A DNA stretch of 64,000 bases from Grammothele lineata (GCA_002150815.3 NDFF03000181.1:80009-144008); one strand, 5' to 3'. Shown: positions 25,300-39,443, numbered from the stretch's first letter. The notes: generated by a model from the letters alone, not told the origin. Program-made: numbers and translations.

Positions 25300-28200
25300 G
25301 AGCTTTGACAGACGTCGACACCGGATCCGCACGCCGATTGTGGGTCAAGACGCCGCCGCGTACCGGTGCAATCGCACATCCAGCGTTAGAATTTGCGCGC
25401 CCGGAGAGATCGGATCGTGGAAATCTTGGCGGCAGCCTCGGCACTTCTCTCCAGCGACGGGTACAATACTCAGCGCATCGGTCGGAGTTTAGTAGGAACG
25501 GAGAGGTATTTTGGTACGTCCAATCTTCGAAAGAATCGACGAGAAGTGTGTTCGTTGTGCGCCCTCTCATTTCAGCTGATATCGACATGAGTAGCACGCA
25601 GCCGCATGTCATGACCTGTCGGTTCTGAACCCACCTGTGTCCAAGGGAGGGCAGGTGAGGAGCTGGTGACAGGGTGTAGCGACTATGGCTATGCGCGTGT
25701 CCGTCTGATTCACCGCCCTTCTCTCGCGCCCACATTCTCAGACACAGTATACCCCAACCACCGCCTAGAGATGCACGACGTTTGGCGACCCGGCTGGAAC
25801 AAAAGAAAGCCCTGAGGTCATCAGAAAACAGAACAAGGAACGCACAAACCCTCCACGGCCGAGGATCCGTGGGCGCGCGCGAAGCTCAACGAGGGCAGAC
25901 GAGCGTGCGTGAGGGGCGATGAACTTCTCCGCGCGACGGGCAGTGAGAACGCGCGGGTGCAGGTGGGCGCGCGCGAGTGGGAGATCTTCGCCTCCGAGCG
26001 CGCATGATTCCGGTGATAGCGGTTATTTCAGTACTCCCGTGAATTCGTCCCTGTCTGCCCGGTCTGAGATGGCGGCCGCGAGAGACTTGTTATGGCGGCG
26101 CGCAGACCGTGATATGTCGGCTGAAAGACTAGAAGTATGGCTGGAAACGGCGAAACCGGTTACAGATTGGGCGCAGGGCGAGCCGCTGGGCGGGCGGCCT
26201 CTTTGGGCCTGGATTTGTCCCGGAAAAGATGGCCCTTTTCCTCAGAAACAGGACATAACATTCTGTCAGCTCGGCGGTGATTCAACGGGAGCTAAACGAG
26301 AAAACGATCGGTGAGTAGCGTGTTACGAGAAGCTGGCGGTGCAGTGAGCATGAAAATCTGGAGGACTCTGGAACGACACTCGACTTTCTCTTCCGATGAA
26401 GGGTATTCTCGGACTTCGTACAATCAAGGTAAATGGAGAGAATCTTCTGCAATCTTGAAGGCGCAAAGTTACAAAGGGATAGCTTCCATCGCGTCTCTCG
26501 TCAGCGTTTAGAGAAGCAGCCGCATAATCCCCAACTCATTTGCGCACATCGCGGGTACCTTGCATGGATCGAAGACTTGTACACTTATTCAGCTGAATGG
26601 GTTGTTCGTGTGCCTAGTAGACCAGGCTTGCCGAGTGGGGGTATCCGGAATTTCTTATTCAACGCAGTATCACTTCGACATTGGATGCGAGATACCCGAA
26701 GGCTGCGCACTCGTCGACCCGGATGCTTGAGGCTGAACGCTATATCAGCCGGAATCAGTAGTTAGAACTTCTCTGGTCGAGTATGTTGGGCTCCTTTGCA
26801 ACCCGAGAGTGTCAAGAGATGTGTGCGGAAGGGCAGATGGCAGACTGAAACCATGCGTTTCTCTAGGAATCGCTGTCACCGGCGCTGTCAGTGATGACAT
26901 ACCGACATGGCCTGGAGGAGACTCGAGCCGCAGTGATAAACTCTTGCCCAAGCCGCACAACCCGCCGACGACTATTATTGTATACCCGTCCATCCTAGAA
27001 TGACACAGAGAAGCAGCAACGAGTCAGTATCCTCATCAAACCTGTCATGAGAATCCACGACGTGACTTACCGAGGAGTGTCGTGTTGCCAGCGGTGAAAG
27101 CGCCCGTTCACACAGCTCACGTTAAGAATCCAACGGCGAGCCTCGAATCTGCTGCAACAGAAAAGGCATGAGAGCTTTGAGCACAGGTTAGCGAATAAGC
27201 TAATGCTGATTTGCCCATATGCGTAGTCCCATGAGGGGCGCGCCAGCATCGGCAACTGTGAATGAATGTGTTGCGTGACACTCCTCTAAAATGTATTCCA
27301 CGAGCTCCCGAGAATGCGGAGCCACTCACTCTGGGTAGTCTCAGGGCAATGAAACAGCTGTATCGTAATGACGTTGATGGGAGAGGGCGGATATGTTAAG
27401 AATCCCTAAGGCAAGGAACATGGATAGCGTTTCTACAATACGTACTTGTCCTAGTTTCCTATACCCACCCACACTGCAATAACTGTATAGTCAATAAGGC
27501 GTGAGATGAGAAGGTTGGTAGAGTGTAAGGGAAGCGACAGAGTGCTCACCAAGTGCCACTACCAAGACGTCGGGGTGCAGTTTTGAAGGTCTTCCGTACG
27601 CTGAACATCTTTCAAGGGACGTGAAGTCAACATCAAGCGTTTGAGTCTGTCTCTGAATAGAGACATCACATACCTTGTTCATAGATCCCTTCTAAGGGAT
27701 GCTTCATACCGTACAGTCGAATCCGGGGATGCAGTGATAGTTGTTAGATCGAGCAAAGTGGACCGCGTTCAGATCTTTCTGTCGCGGTCGTCTGTTGTCG
27801 CGGGCGCGTCACGCGCGTCACCATCAATTCGCGTTACGTCACCCGCCTGTCACTGGCACGCCTCCGCCCACGATGGGCGGTCTCCTTCGACCGGTACCAG
27901 GCTACCAGCGCGCGAGCGCAGACGGTATACTGCTCGACTCCTCATTTGTCTTGGTCGTGGCCCTACTCTTGTCAGAAGATGATCTCAACCGCCCCCGTCT
28001 CCTCCGTCTCTCCAACCTCTCATCACATCCTCTCCTGTGCGGCTCCGAGGTCGCGCCTCCCTCCGTCGTCGAAAACGCTGTCCGACGAGTTCGTGCTCGG
28101 CGGCAGTCCAATCGGCTCAACGGAGCTCTAGCGATTTCTTGTGGATACTTGTAGTGAGTACGTACAACTGGCAACAAGCTTCGGACGGACTCACAGGCGT

Positions 28201-30109
28201 GCGCTCTACAGGTCCTACCGGAACGCGTCGCAGGCCTGACTTCAGGAGGATACTTTCGCGGATCGTCCTTCTAGCGGCAGCGACAAAAACGAAGATTTTG
28301 AACACTTACACGGGTTAATAACCCCGGAGAGGGGGCCTGAGGGCTGGCGCAGTCGGTTTCGCGGAGGATGTCGTGTCGACAGCATACAAAGGTATGTCTT
28401 CACACGAACGCTACCTTTCTCCACCTCATTTCTTTCTATGGATTCGCCCACGAGTAGCGATTCAGTCTTCACCAACTCTGAGAGTGGATTTGCGCGCGCG
28501 CATTCCTCTGCTACCACGGCTGCCCTTGCCAAGGTATCTCTCAGAACACGTCCGCTGTGATCCGTTACAAGAACACTGGCCCTCTGTTCGGACACGTTCA
28601 AGGCCCATCGACTTCATCGGTATGTTTCGTATGCTTCTCTTCCTGTCTATAGTGACCAACGTCAACGGCGATTGTCAATCACAAGGCACTTCAAGCACGT
28701 CCGCGAAGAAGCTATGAAGTTGGTGCTAGACAAGTACGGCGCCGTGGTGATGGGCTCGGGAGACGGCTTCGTTTATCAAATCCTGAGCAGCGACGCATCT
28801 CAGGCGGAGCCGAGAAAGGCGGCCTCCCTTCATGCTCGAAGAATGGCTTGAACCTGAATATGGAGCTCCGTGGGCGAAGAGGTACGTCTTGTCGTTTCGG
28901 AATCGTTCACCTCGTCTTACACGCTAAGCCAGGAGGGAAGGACATCTCAGCCGCTGTGCTCAACCCCACCGAAGGTATGTTCTAGATATGTCGCTAGGAG
29001 ATACTATAGCTGACGGTGGGCATGTCCGGGCAGTTCTTTGGACATTTCCTCTTCTCCATCTTGTAGGCGGCAAGCGATCCACTCGGTGCTCTAGTCCTAC
29101 AATGTCGTAGCCGACGTCGATTGCTACAACGGCTCGCTGCAATCCATTGTCACGCAGTACGTCCCTGCAAGCTGAATTTCTGCTCTTCTCGCTCAATACC
29201 TGCATTCAGAGGCTTCGTTTTCGTGTTTGCTTGCTACGGCGATCAATTCGTTCATGATCACGTGACTACACTCTTGCACCTACAAGCCCCTGCCTTTGCA
29301 GACGGGAATCCATTCCGCCGAACTCGACTCCAGGTCTCGACGGGCATCAACTTCCCTTGCGACTACCCGAAATTCGAACCCCGTCGCGCAACGATCCTCC
29401 TCCCGCACGTACCGTGAAATACCTCTCGTGATATGCCTCTACGTACATCCCATGCGCTTTGCGCGACGTTCTACTCAAGTGGTACGATCAGCGACGGGCG
29501 TACACGACACATCATGGAGATGCGCGTCCTTAAACTCTCCACATCACACTCGAGTGCGAGTATTGAGGAGTTCGTTGGGAATGACATTGAATCCTCAACC
29601 AGCAGGGTTACCTCCGACAATGTATCTTGTTGTCAATACAATTTGGGCAGTAACGGTGTCGGAGTTATGCGGCGGCGAGAAATGTAGGGGTAAAAAGTGT
29701 TTTCACTGAACTTGGATCGAACCTGAGGTTGGGTCACGTGTATTGCCATCCTGACGTCATGCGCTGGAAAATTCAACTCGTTTTGATGCTTTGCTCCTCG
29801 ACCTTCACTCAACTCATGCTGCTTCTCAGCAGCTTTGGTGATACTCGACGATAGCAGCTTCATATCGTTACGGCATGAGCTTCTTCCCAACTACTAGGCG
29901 TGCGGGGGAATCGGGCCAGTCAACGCTCAGTCTCAACCTGACCTCCCAGTCTGGGCCACATTCACGGGAAGTGCGCGGCAGGGTCTCGCGGCCCTTCTGC
30001 ACGCAGAAACGTTTCACGAGTATCAGTCAGATTACAGGGCCCTTTTACTCGACTTCCAACGTAAACAAAACAGTTTGGGAGAAAACATGATGAGACACCA
30101 GGAGAGCCG
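25300..30109. other. 4.8 kb intergenic stretch with unplaced coding-like fragments
   Basis: No complete gene is recognised. Protein-like pieces include a plus-strand frame at 25919-26314, the dinucleotide-binding-like fragment near 26.9 kb (listed separately), and short plus-strand exons at about 28.7-29.15 kb. Those read KLVLDKYGAVVMGSGDGF, EEWLEPEYGAPWAKR, GGKDISAAVLNPTEG and YNVVADVDCYNGSLQS, separated by possible introns. I do not know their family. They may be remnants of one gene. Confidence 0.35.
26745..26993 (-). pseudogene. Possible N-terminal fragment of a FAD-dependent monooxygenase
   Basis: The frame opens MDGYTIIVVGGLCGLGKS, which resembles the beta-alpha-beta start of FAD-dependent monooxygenases but appears to lack one glycine of GxGxxG. 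Read differently it resembles a P-loop (GxxGxGKS). I could not trace downstream exons with family motifs, so it is either a decayed fragment or chance. Confidence 0.2.
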
Positions 30110-32334
30110 TTACGCATCGTCCGCCAGATCCACCGCCTTCGAACTCCTGAAGTCCCCCATCTCAACCGTATCCTGTACGTCGCAGCGATGAGCACGCGCT
30201 GCTAGGCATCAAGCACGGCGGGGAGGGGCTTACCGTATCAGCTCCGCGAGAGCGGCCGTCCAGTGTCGTGACGGTGACGCGGGATATGTCGACTTCAACT
30301 GGCTGCTTGAACGTGTACGGGTAGAGGTAGGATGCAGTCAGTCAGTCACCAGTCGGAGATGCTAGCGAGAATAATGAGGAAGAGGGAAGAGTACTGACGG
30401 GCCCTGCGAGCCTGCTCCGGTTCAATGACGACCACTGCGTCCCGTGGACCTCGGACGAGCCGCGGATGTGCGCGCGGGCGTTGAGGGAGCCTAGGAGGGA
30501 GTTGGAGTATACTGCGGCCCAGCGTGTACGGCGAGGTTGGAGGTCGGAGATAAGTGTGAGTGCCGAGTTGTGAGGTCATGGAACGGCTACGTACGCTTTG
30601 CCTGTACCTCGATCATCCCCAGGAAGACGAGGCTGCGTTTCTCGAACAAATACTGGATGAGATAAGATCGGGTCGTGACGGAGCGTTTCTTCATGAACAG
30701 AGACGCGTGCGTACTAGCATCACCGCCACGACAGAGGCTACACTATTGTATCGTCGTCAGCGCGTCGGGCTCGTGAGAGGGGGAAATCGCACGGTACGGA
30801 CTGAGGGAGAAGGTGTGTACGTACCCCGTGATTGCGCCGACGTTGACGGTATACAGAAGAATCTTATTTACCATCGTCTGCGTGCTCCTGGTCCCACGGC
30901 CCCAGTCAGTACGCCCATCTATCCATACGCACGCCAGCGCCGCCATATGCATACAAAGTTGTACGCACTCGAGAGCCCCGGTACTGTTCTTGTGGTACTT
31001 GAGGAAGAAGGTGAGCAGGAGCGCTGCCATAAGGTCCGCGAACGCCGCGCATCCGAGGCCTCCCACCAAGTTGATCTAGCACGGATAAGATCAGAATGAT
31101 GGGCAGGGAGAAACGGATTCGGGTGAACTCTTGGACGACGGGGAAGGAGATGTTCAGGAATAACGTACCCTTGCTGCAGGGACGGTGGCGTTGAGCGTCT
31201 CCCAGTTGTGGTACTTCCAGCACAGACCGGCGGAGCCTAGCGCGAGGTGGATGTGATGAGCGCTGTCAGGACACCGCTAAGGAGGAAAGGAGACAGCTCA
31301 CCGAGCCCGAATGCTGAAGGACGCTCGGACGTTAGCGGAGTTCGCTTCAGGGCTAGATTAGTGGCTCCGGCGTACCGCATCTAGCTACCCCGACGATTCC
31401 CTGTAGTGAATGACGGGATTCGAAGCGTAAGGATCAGTGCACAGATGAGAAGAAGAGCAAAGCGGTCGGCGTACCAAGAAGATTGTGATCGGGAGAGACT
31501 GGTTACTCACTAAAACGAGCACGTTGAGAGGAATTCAGAGAAACTCATGCATTGATTGACTCACGTATCCAAATCTTCCAAGTGTAATAGCTGCTCTAGG
31601 TCTTAGTTATGCCGCCATTGCGAGTGAATAGGGCTGCACATACCCTTGCACGATCGTTCCTATGAGTGCCTGTGGGCCAGGACTGGGTCAGTATTTCCTA
31701 ACGTCGTGGTGGGATTCGAGCTGGACTTACACTGCACACAGCCAAGGCCTGTGTACTGATCAACGTCGTTCACGGGAAGCATATGGAGAAGAGACTTGAC
31801 ATACGCCAACACCCCTGCATGTACACGCGCTGAGTCATTTCAGCCTGCGTGTCAAGGAGGATTGGAGAACGAACCAGTTGATGTGAAGAAGCGCGTTGTT
31901 GTCCCCGAACGACGTTATCGTGTAGAAGTAGACAACATACATGCAAATGACGACGTGAACGGTCTCGAGAGAGCTGTGGAATTGTTTCATGCGCGACAGG
32001 CAAAATGTGTATTGGTTGGGGTACTTACAAGATTGTGACGACCTTACAGGACAGGGTTAGAAAATGGTCGGTGAATCCGGGACTACAAGACAAAGCATAC
32101 GAACCAGAGTCTTGAGGATACGGTGGTCTTTCGGGTACCATTGAAAGTACAAGAAAGACTGGAGTATGGTGACACCATAAAGTCTGCGCATGCCGCCGTC
32201 AGTATGCGCGATACATCGCACGCCCCCGCAAAGACCAGTACATACATGCATACGACCATCACTGTCACCAACAGGCCGCCGATGACTTCGCTTGGCTGGG
32301 GCATGTTAGATGCATCTACGGGAGTGGCAGACAT
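30110..32334 (-). CDS. DUF6534-type membrane protein (gene 3 of 5)
   Basis: The ATG at 32334 opens MSATPVDASNMPQPSEVIGG and a first helix. A GTATGT intron joins it to LYGVTILQSFLYFQWYPKD. Later exons read SLETVHVVIC and MYVVYFYTITFGDNNALLHINW, then LCWKYHNWETLNATVPAA, then GLGCAAFADLMAALLLTFFLKYH, then MVNKILLYTVNVGAIT, then NSLLGSLNARAHIRGS. The cytosolic tail has VEVDISRVTVTTLDGRSRG and a last exon with TVEMGDFRSSKAVDLADDA, stopping at 30110. It is the close paralogue of gene 5 on the opposite strand, exon by exon. Membrane protein of unknown function. Confidence 0.8.
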
Positions 32335-35300
32335 CCTGATAAGGTGCAGTAGTGGAATGAACGGTTCGTATTGAGGGAAGGATCGCGCCCGTCTCCTATG
32401 TAGGCCGACTCCATTTGCAACCCCGGCGCTGGGACCGTGGACTGTGTTTGATGGAAGCAATGAGGTTGACCTTCTACTAGCTTCGCGTGTGTACGAGGGC
32501 TATATAAGAAGAGGTAATGATCGGATAGGCTGGCAACTCGTCAGCACGTTAGCGGCAACCGGAAGTATACGAAGTATCGAACGCAAGACTTACGACGTCA
32601 CTTCGTCTCACGGTATGGCACGAGTGCCTGTTTCGCGCTTCTTCTTTGGTAATACGGCGTCCGAACCTCTTCGTCGGGGTATGAATTTGACAGATACAAG
32701 ACGTCGTGCAGATTTTGCGAAACACCGATGCGAAGAAAGCAGCGGATAGAAGCTGCCCGCAGATGCACTGCGACGGGATCATGCGAAATGGGCCACTGTC
32801 AATTGCAGATTAGATATATATATCTTCACAGACAGAACTGTGACCATCGTTTACCTAGCGTTGCCGAGCCTCACCGGCAGCTGCGGCTAAGGTGCTCTGG
32901 GCTATGTCTGCGACAAGAAGGTTGAGCTGTCTGCATTGAAGGTAAATCCATCATCGTGCGCCACATACGTACCAGTATCTCAAATTGATTGATGTGCGTG
33001 AACTTTGTGAGAACACGGCGGCACATTGTAGATGATGGCGCAGCACACATTGGGAAAAGGTTCCCGTGGCACTCATCCTGGCGGCGATTCAGAGGCAAAT
33101 GGTGGCTCGGGCGCATGCCTGGGAAGAGGAACGACAAACGTGATATTGTCGGGTACGTCGGGGAAGCTGAGTTGATGACAGAGTTTGAACCTCCGTAGGT
33201 GACCGGCATTACCGTGGCTATGGAACTGAAGGAGCGCAAGGGCGATGGGTGCACCTGGAGACTCCGCGAAAATTGAAACTTCGTTTCCAGTGACGGTGCG
33301 CCCAGCATACCGGATGTTGAACAGTCACTGATAAGTTGAGTAAGGCCTCCCGGTTACTGCAAGTAAAGCCCAAGAATCAGCGTCTGCAAGAAGAAGAAGG
33401 GCGGCCAACTTTGCGGTTCTTACACGCAGAATGCACCTCAAGGCGAATTCGAAGTACTACGATACGCGTGCTACATCATTGCATCCTTGCAATGCACAGC
33501 GCTTGCGTGTGAATTCTCCCACGTGGACGCTTCGGCAGACTCGGCATCCCGACACGGGAGCCTGGGCCCGTGCGCCGCTGTTCAACGCCGCCGTGAACTT
33601 GAAACTCTTCCAGGCTTTCACGTTGACCGACTCTCCTCGGACTCGTCGGCCATGCATGTTCTTCGCTACAATCTTCGAACCTTTTCTGGTCGGTTTTTAC
33701 GTCTTCCCTCCAGCGCGCTGATTCCGGTCACTACTTGGATTCCCGGTGAGCTGAGCCTCCGATAAGGAGAAGCAGCGCCTGCGATGAATCCAAATTCCGT
33801 TCCAGGATGTGGCAATAGCAAGCACAATCGTACGCGGGGTGAGCAGATATGGAGCTGCAGGTGGTCTCCGCACACTGTGTTACTCTTCGCGGGAACGGAT
33901 CTATGATTAATCGTACCGCCCTTGCCTTGCCTGGTCTCTGCTCAAGATGCTAGAACCTCTGCGGGTACGTACCCTCTTTTTTCAATCGAATAGGTGTATT
34001 AAATCCCGTCTTCCATGTACAGGGCCTCGCGGTATAGTCAAGGGCGGGTGTGGCACTAGACCCGTACACTAACAGAGCGTTCCTATGTGAATAGTGAAGA
34101 CGTGGTAAGGGTACGTACCCTCATCCGAGTCTTGCGGCCGGTGCCATCCTTGACATCTCCAGTAGGGCACACTCAGAACGCCCTCTCCTTCTACTATTCG
34201 TATCTCATCGAGCGCGGCCCCGCTCTTTGCATGTACTCTCCGGCGGACCGTTCGGTCCTCTCTCCTCTGTGTATACTGCACCTGAAATTCGCCTCCAGTC
34301 GGCGAGCCGCGTCCTTGCTGGTACGGGTTCTGTTGCAAGTCCTGCGGTGTTTGCATCTCTCGTACGGGAAACAGTAGAGGAGAAAGGTAAGCTCTTACCG
34401 GCGTAGCCATATACTATCTCTCACCGGCTCGCCTTACATCCAGTACACAGGCGTGCGTATATCGCCTACCGTGACTACGAAGGGGCTTCGGCGATAGGCC
34501 GGGTAAGCACGCAAATCATATCGACATGTAGGACTCTTATTCCTTCATGAGTGTAGCGCTCGCCTTGCGATTCCTCTTAGCCACCTCTCACATATAAACC
34601 CTTGTACGTGCTACACTCAAGGTCTTGCAAAGAAGAGCAAAGGAAGTTCACAATACAGAGCTACACTCAGTCTTTTCAGACATCCCGTCGCGTGTGTCTG
34701 AACGTGCATACTGTGAAATGCGGTCATTCCTTATGCCTGTTGTAGTACTTCCTTGCGAGTGCGATATTGCTATCAGGGATGTCCAAAATGCCGCTGTGGT
34801 TGGCGAACTCATAGCTGAGCTGGAGGACGTTTCTCTATGCGTTCTCGGAGTCAGAGTGAGGAACGTGCCAAGACGCTGTACCATGCGGATTCTCCGGCCC
34901 GATACGAAGCGCCTACGCCTCCCAAGTCGGCTGATTTGGTCGACGCGCGCGTTTGCCCTCCTCCAATTCTCCGAAGCAACATGTTGCTTACAGGCCACTC
35001 GTTGCGTATCCTTGAGGCTCCCGCTGCAGTATAAAGCATCTCTTTCAGCTGACATCTTGACCTCCAAGCTTCAATCGCCGGCAGTGCATGTATGGGCTTG
35101 CGGATGCGTTTACTCCTTTCTTACCTCGTTCCTATCGGAAACGTTGTTTTCATGTGATCTTTATTAGTCGACTGGTTTACTTCCCGAGTCATGCATCCAT
35201 GCATTTGACCTTTGCACTCGTGTGGGATATACGTAGTAGCCATCCGAGGATCTGTACGAGGGTGTATTATATTCGCCTGCCAACACAACATCTAGCAAGC

Positions 35301-36461
35301 TGAAGGCACCAGTAAAGGTCGTTGATACGCTCGCTCTGATCATCGAGCAGCTTGCGCTTCTATATGGTACGTCTTTATAGAAAAAGAGGACGAAGTTGGA
35401 GCCGTTCTATCACTGCCTGTACTGATCGGGTCCTCATCGATCATCGACAGCGCCCACATTCTCTCGAAACCTAAGCGGAAGTGAAGACTTGGTAATTGCT
35501 TCCTTGCATTGGAGCATGCGTTACTAACTTCCCTTCCATGCGGACCATGCCCGGGGGTCTAGGTATGCCACAGAAGTGATCTTTTCAGGGTGGCGTTTCG
35601 CCGGTGTGGTATGTGGACAGCCACCGAATCTCCTGTGTTCTATCCACTTCCCTGTATATGCACAGATACCAGACGTTTGTGAGATCATACCAGTATACCA
35701 ATTTCCCAATTGTACCGTCTCGCACGCCTTAACACGTTTCTCGACAGGATCGTGTTTGCGTTCTGTTAAACGTCGGGTTCAGCAAGGCCTTGAACTAGAT
35801 GCAAGCGCCTCCATCTGAGAAGTTTGACAAGGAGTCTCAAACAGAAGTCAGATTGCGATTTCATTTAGGCCGCAGGCCTAAGGGTAAGATCTCATGGTCA
35901 TGCCAGCCCTAACTCACGTTTCAAGCGCCTTTGCTGATCTTCCCTTCGGGGCGGAGACATCCCCGATAGACCGCTGCTACTTGATAGAATTCAGCAGATC
36001 AGTGGCGCCTCGTCCTCGGAATAACTCACAATATAGAGTGCAAGACCACCTCCGTAGCGAGTAGCGGCGCGGGCGGGAGGCGCCACAGTGCGGCGCATCT
36101 CAGACGTCGCAACTTTGAGACAGGTGACACTTACGACTCAGCGCGCGCAGTGAACCAACAATATCCGATCACCGACGGGCAAACCGTACGGCTAAGTGCA
36201 CTACGCTTGGCGTTCATCGAGTTCTGAAACCACATGCACGAAGTATCCACGGCGTGATCATCTCCTCAGCGCAACACATCGAAAAGTCTGATCAGCCAAA
36301 TCTGCCACGGAGTGTTCACACAGCTGTTGGCTCGGTTCAACACCGGCGTACGAGTCCCAGTTGTGATGTTCAATCTCACCCTGTACGTATATGTATGCAA
36401 AGCGACGTAGTACTTCCACTGCTCCACTTGAGCTCAGACAACCAGCTTTCAGCAAGCAGCA
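32335..36461. other. 4.1 kb intergenic stretch; divergent promoters and one dispersed repeat
   Basis: It lies between divergent DUF6534 genes 3 and 4. It contains the degenerate dispersed repeat at 33977-34080 (separate entry). A plus-strand frame of 180 codons at 34625-35167 has no recognised domain. A TATA-like ACGTATATGTATG near 36.38-36.39 kb is about 75 bases before the gene 4 ATG. Nothing else is recognised. Confidence 0.4.
33977..34080 (-). repeat. Degenerate copy of a dispersed 3'-end repeat
   Basis: A short T run followed by AATCGAATAGGTGT and about 90 further bases resembles 41912-42030 at roughly three bases in four. Read on the minus strand it ends in an A-rich tail, as expected for the 3' end of a retroposed LINE or SINE. 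Only the terminal part is present. Confidence 0.6.
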
Positions 36462-38098
36462 ATGGCTTCTCAGACATCTCCTCCCGTGTTGGCCCCCGGG
36501 CTTCCTGCCAACATTGGAATGCTGTATGTCCTATAACGCTGACCGCACGAATCATCTACTCACTGTCAGTTCATTATTTCAGAGCCGGACCCCAGGTACA
36601 GTTATCGATGATGCACCTACTCATTGACTCGTGCTAAATCCCAGTGTTTTCAATCTTCCAGCTGCTCAGTTTCTTCTTCGGATGGTTTCTCCAAGGAATC
36701 CTCACCGTCCAAACATGTGCGTCCTTCATTCAACCATCTATTTCGTCGCTCCTCACGATTTTCACTAGACCTTTACCACCTGTACTTCCCAAAGGACCGT
36801 GCTTGGCTCAAATGCCTCGTCTACTTCGTGTTTATCTGGGAGTGGGTCCAAATGGGTCTCATCACCCAGATGGCATTCGACATAGATGTCTACAATTTCG
36901 GCGACATCAAGACGCTAACCTCATACAACACGTCCTGGTTTAGCGTTCCTATTATGTCCGGTGTTGTGTCAGGCATTGTCCAGTTCTATTTCGCGTGGAG
37001 AATTTGGGTTCTTGGGCGTTCTATCCCCCTCGTTTTTATCATCATTTTTGTAAGTGTTACTATCCCGTGCGTCTCCCGGCGGTGTACCAACTGAGCGACG
37101 GATCGTGCATTTTCTAGCTATCTCTGGCACAAGCGTCATTGAGCATTGCTGGAGGCGTTACGGTACGCGCATGATTCACTGCCGAACTATGGCACGCTAA
37201 TCATCATTCACTTCGAAAGATTAGAGTCACTAATCCGAATGCGGTCGAAGCATCTCTTAACCGCCCTATCGTGGAGGTAAGGCTCATATTTACGATCCAT
37301 AAACCGCTTGAGTATTTGGCTGAATGATCCCTGTGCAGGCAGGTCTCATTATCGCCACTGTTGTTGACGTACTCATCGCAGCTTCCATGACATGGCTGGT
37401 GTGTTGAATGTGTGTTTAAACACGTCCCAATTCACTCATCGTGCTCTTGCAGCTGCTAAAGTCCAAGTCTGGTATTAGACGCTCCGATGACATCGTGAAT
37501 CGATTGGTTCGGCTATGCCTTGAGACGGGTGCGATGACAGGCGAGTCCTCTTGCAAATGAATGCCCGCGTACTGTCAGCTTATTTATATTCATAGCGGTC
37601 GTCGCGCTTATGTATGCTGTGATATTTTTGACAGATACAGTGAGTCTTACGCTCGTATGACATGCGAGGATGGTGATAACTGACTGCTTCCCTCTTCAGA
37701 CTGATCTCCTATTCGAGACCCCGTGAGTTTAACATCCTGATATTCCGTGTCTATAACGAATGTTCAGAAGCCCATGCATACTATTTCTAACGCGTCTCGC
37801 GACACTTCTCAGATCCGTGGTGCTCCCCAAGCTATACTCGAACACCCTTCTTGTCAGCCTCAACAACCGTGCATTCATCAGAGGTCACGAGGCAAGACGA
37901 GGTACACCGTCGCTGCAGTCCAATGGCACAACCCTGAATAGTGTTGGCCCTCGCCAACACAAAGTACGGATTGGGGTCACGGAAGAAAGACTGGTATCGC
38001 GGGACACCATGGAGACAGCAAAACCCGGACTAGAGCTGATGCCTATCGACGGTTCACACTCGGGTCAAGCTTCCCAGAGCGGACACTATAGGGTGTAA
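36462..38098 (+). CDS. DUF6534-type membrane protein (gene 4 of 5)
   Basis: The best-resolved member of the set. The ATG at 36462 opens MASQTSPPVLAPGLPANIGM. Exons follow with FSIFQLLSFFFGWFLQGIL, then TYLYHLYFPKDRAWLK, then VYFVFIWEWVQMGL, then NTSWFSVPIMSGVVSGIVQF, then FAWRIWVLGRS. Further exons give LSLAQASLSIAGGVT, ATVVDVLIAASMTW, SGIRRSDDIVNRLVRLC and LYSNTLLVSLNNRAFIRG, and a long cytosolic C-terminal tail ends at TAA 38096-38098. Introns are 45-70 bases with GT-AG ends. About seven hydrophobic helices. The sequence differs clearly from genes 1, 2, 3 and 5, so it is a separate branch of the family. The exact junction of the tiny second exon (about 36.57 kb) is uncertain. Confidence 0.85.
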
Positions 38099-39443
38099 TA
38101 AAGTCGTGTATTCCTTCTATGAATAGTAGAATGTTGAGAGGTGCTGCACTCCTGTTTGATCCGTGCCATACACAGATAGAGCCCTTTCTGCGCACCCTCT
38201 TAGCTACCGCGGCATGCGAGCTCGACATCTCTCTCGTTCCATATAACATTTGACTTCAACTTCTCTCTCTAAAAGCGTAGTCGCTATTTCCTCTGGTCCG
38301 TCTCGCCTCCTGTCCTGACGCCCACTGTAATCTCAATCTCCTGCTTTTCGAACAACTAAAAACGGTCACAATGTAGTACGGTCAGAATTTTATCCTCAAA
38401 GTTCCTTATATCAATGTATAGGATATAGAGCGTACCAATCAGATGTGTCTTTTGATGTGTAGCTACCACAATTTGGCTCTACTGGATCGTCTTAGTGTTA
38501 AGTTCTGAACTCCGATTGGGCTCGAGCCACATGATCTGACTGCGAACGTACGAATATGCCACTGCCGCGAGAGTCGAGGCCCAGTTGTGCGCCGCCACCG
38601 CTTGTTGTGGTGCCGAGGTTGCCGGGACCGCGGCCCTGCGTGGGAATGTTGCCACAGACACGCCCCGCAAGGCTCTGTCATGGCTGAGGTCCGCCTATCC
38701 TTCTTGTCCCAAGGCCATATCGGCGGGCTTTCTTCTTCGCGCTAGGAGCTTATCTATGCTTTCTATGTTCGTCATTGTCCCCGGATACTCCTCACCGTCT
38801 TAATTTCCGAATCTGTCAGATGCCGAGCGCACTGCTGCTACGATCGAGGCATTCGGACCAGGTCATGGTTGCTTCTCTTCTCGATGACGCGACAGGTCAA
38901 GCTCTCAGACGTCGGACCACTGGTCTCAGCTCTGGTCATACCGCTGTATGGCAATTTGTTGTTCTTGACAGTTTTCTAGTAACTAAGACACCGTCGCGCT
39001 ACCACCGCGAGCGGCTTCCATTCGTTGGACACTACTAGAATTATCTCACATAGGTCGTCGCGGCGTCTTTACTCTCTCAGAGGACTACTCACGCACCCTA
39101 ACCGAGACGTTTTCATCGCTGAGCAGCGCCAAAGAATAACGGGAACAAATGCTTGAGCGACGCTGTGAGGACCAGGTAACACCGTATACTTACCCCTCCA
39201 AGTTGTGGGGGCTTGGCATACCCCCGATTTGCGCGGACGAACTGACCAGGTATCTCCGCGGAACCCAGTGACCATCGTTCTCCTCGCATTGATCTCACGC
39301 AGATCAGAAGACACATCACTGCCTCCATCAAGTCCACACCATGGCCCCCAAGGCGCCGCCGACGGAATCGGCCTACGTATGTAACGGGCGCAATCTATAT
39401 CTCGAAACAAACCGTCGCGCCTTCCACCCGTATCCTATCGAGA
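38099..39443. other. Intergenic stretch between DUF6534 genes 4 and 5
   Basis: No recognised gene. Short frames at 38585-38803 and 38775-39038 have no family motifs. The right part should hold the promoter of gene 5; CTATATCTCG near 39.39-39.40 kb is a weak TATA candidate. Confidence 0.4.

Noticed and set aside
34625..35167. 180-codon plus-strand frame as a gene
   Set aside because: The opposite strand is also open over much of it and neither reading shows a family motif.
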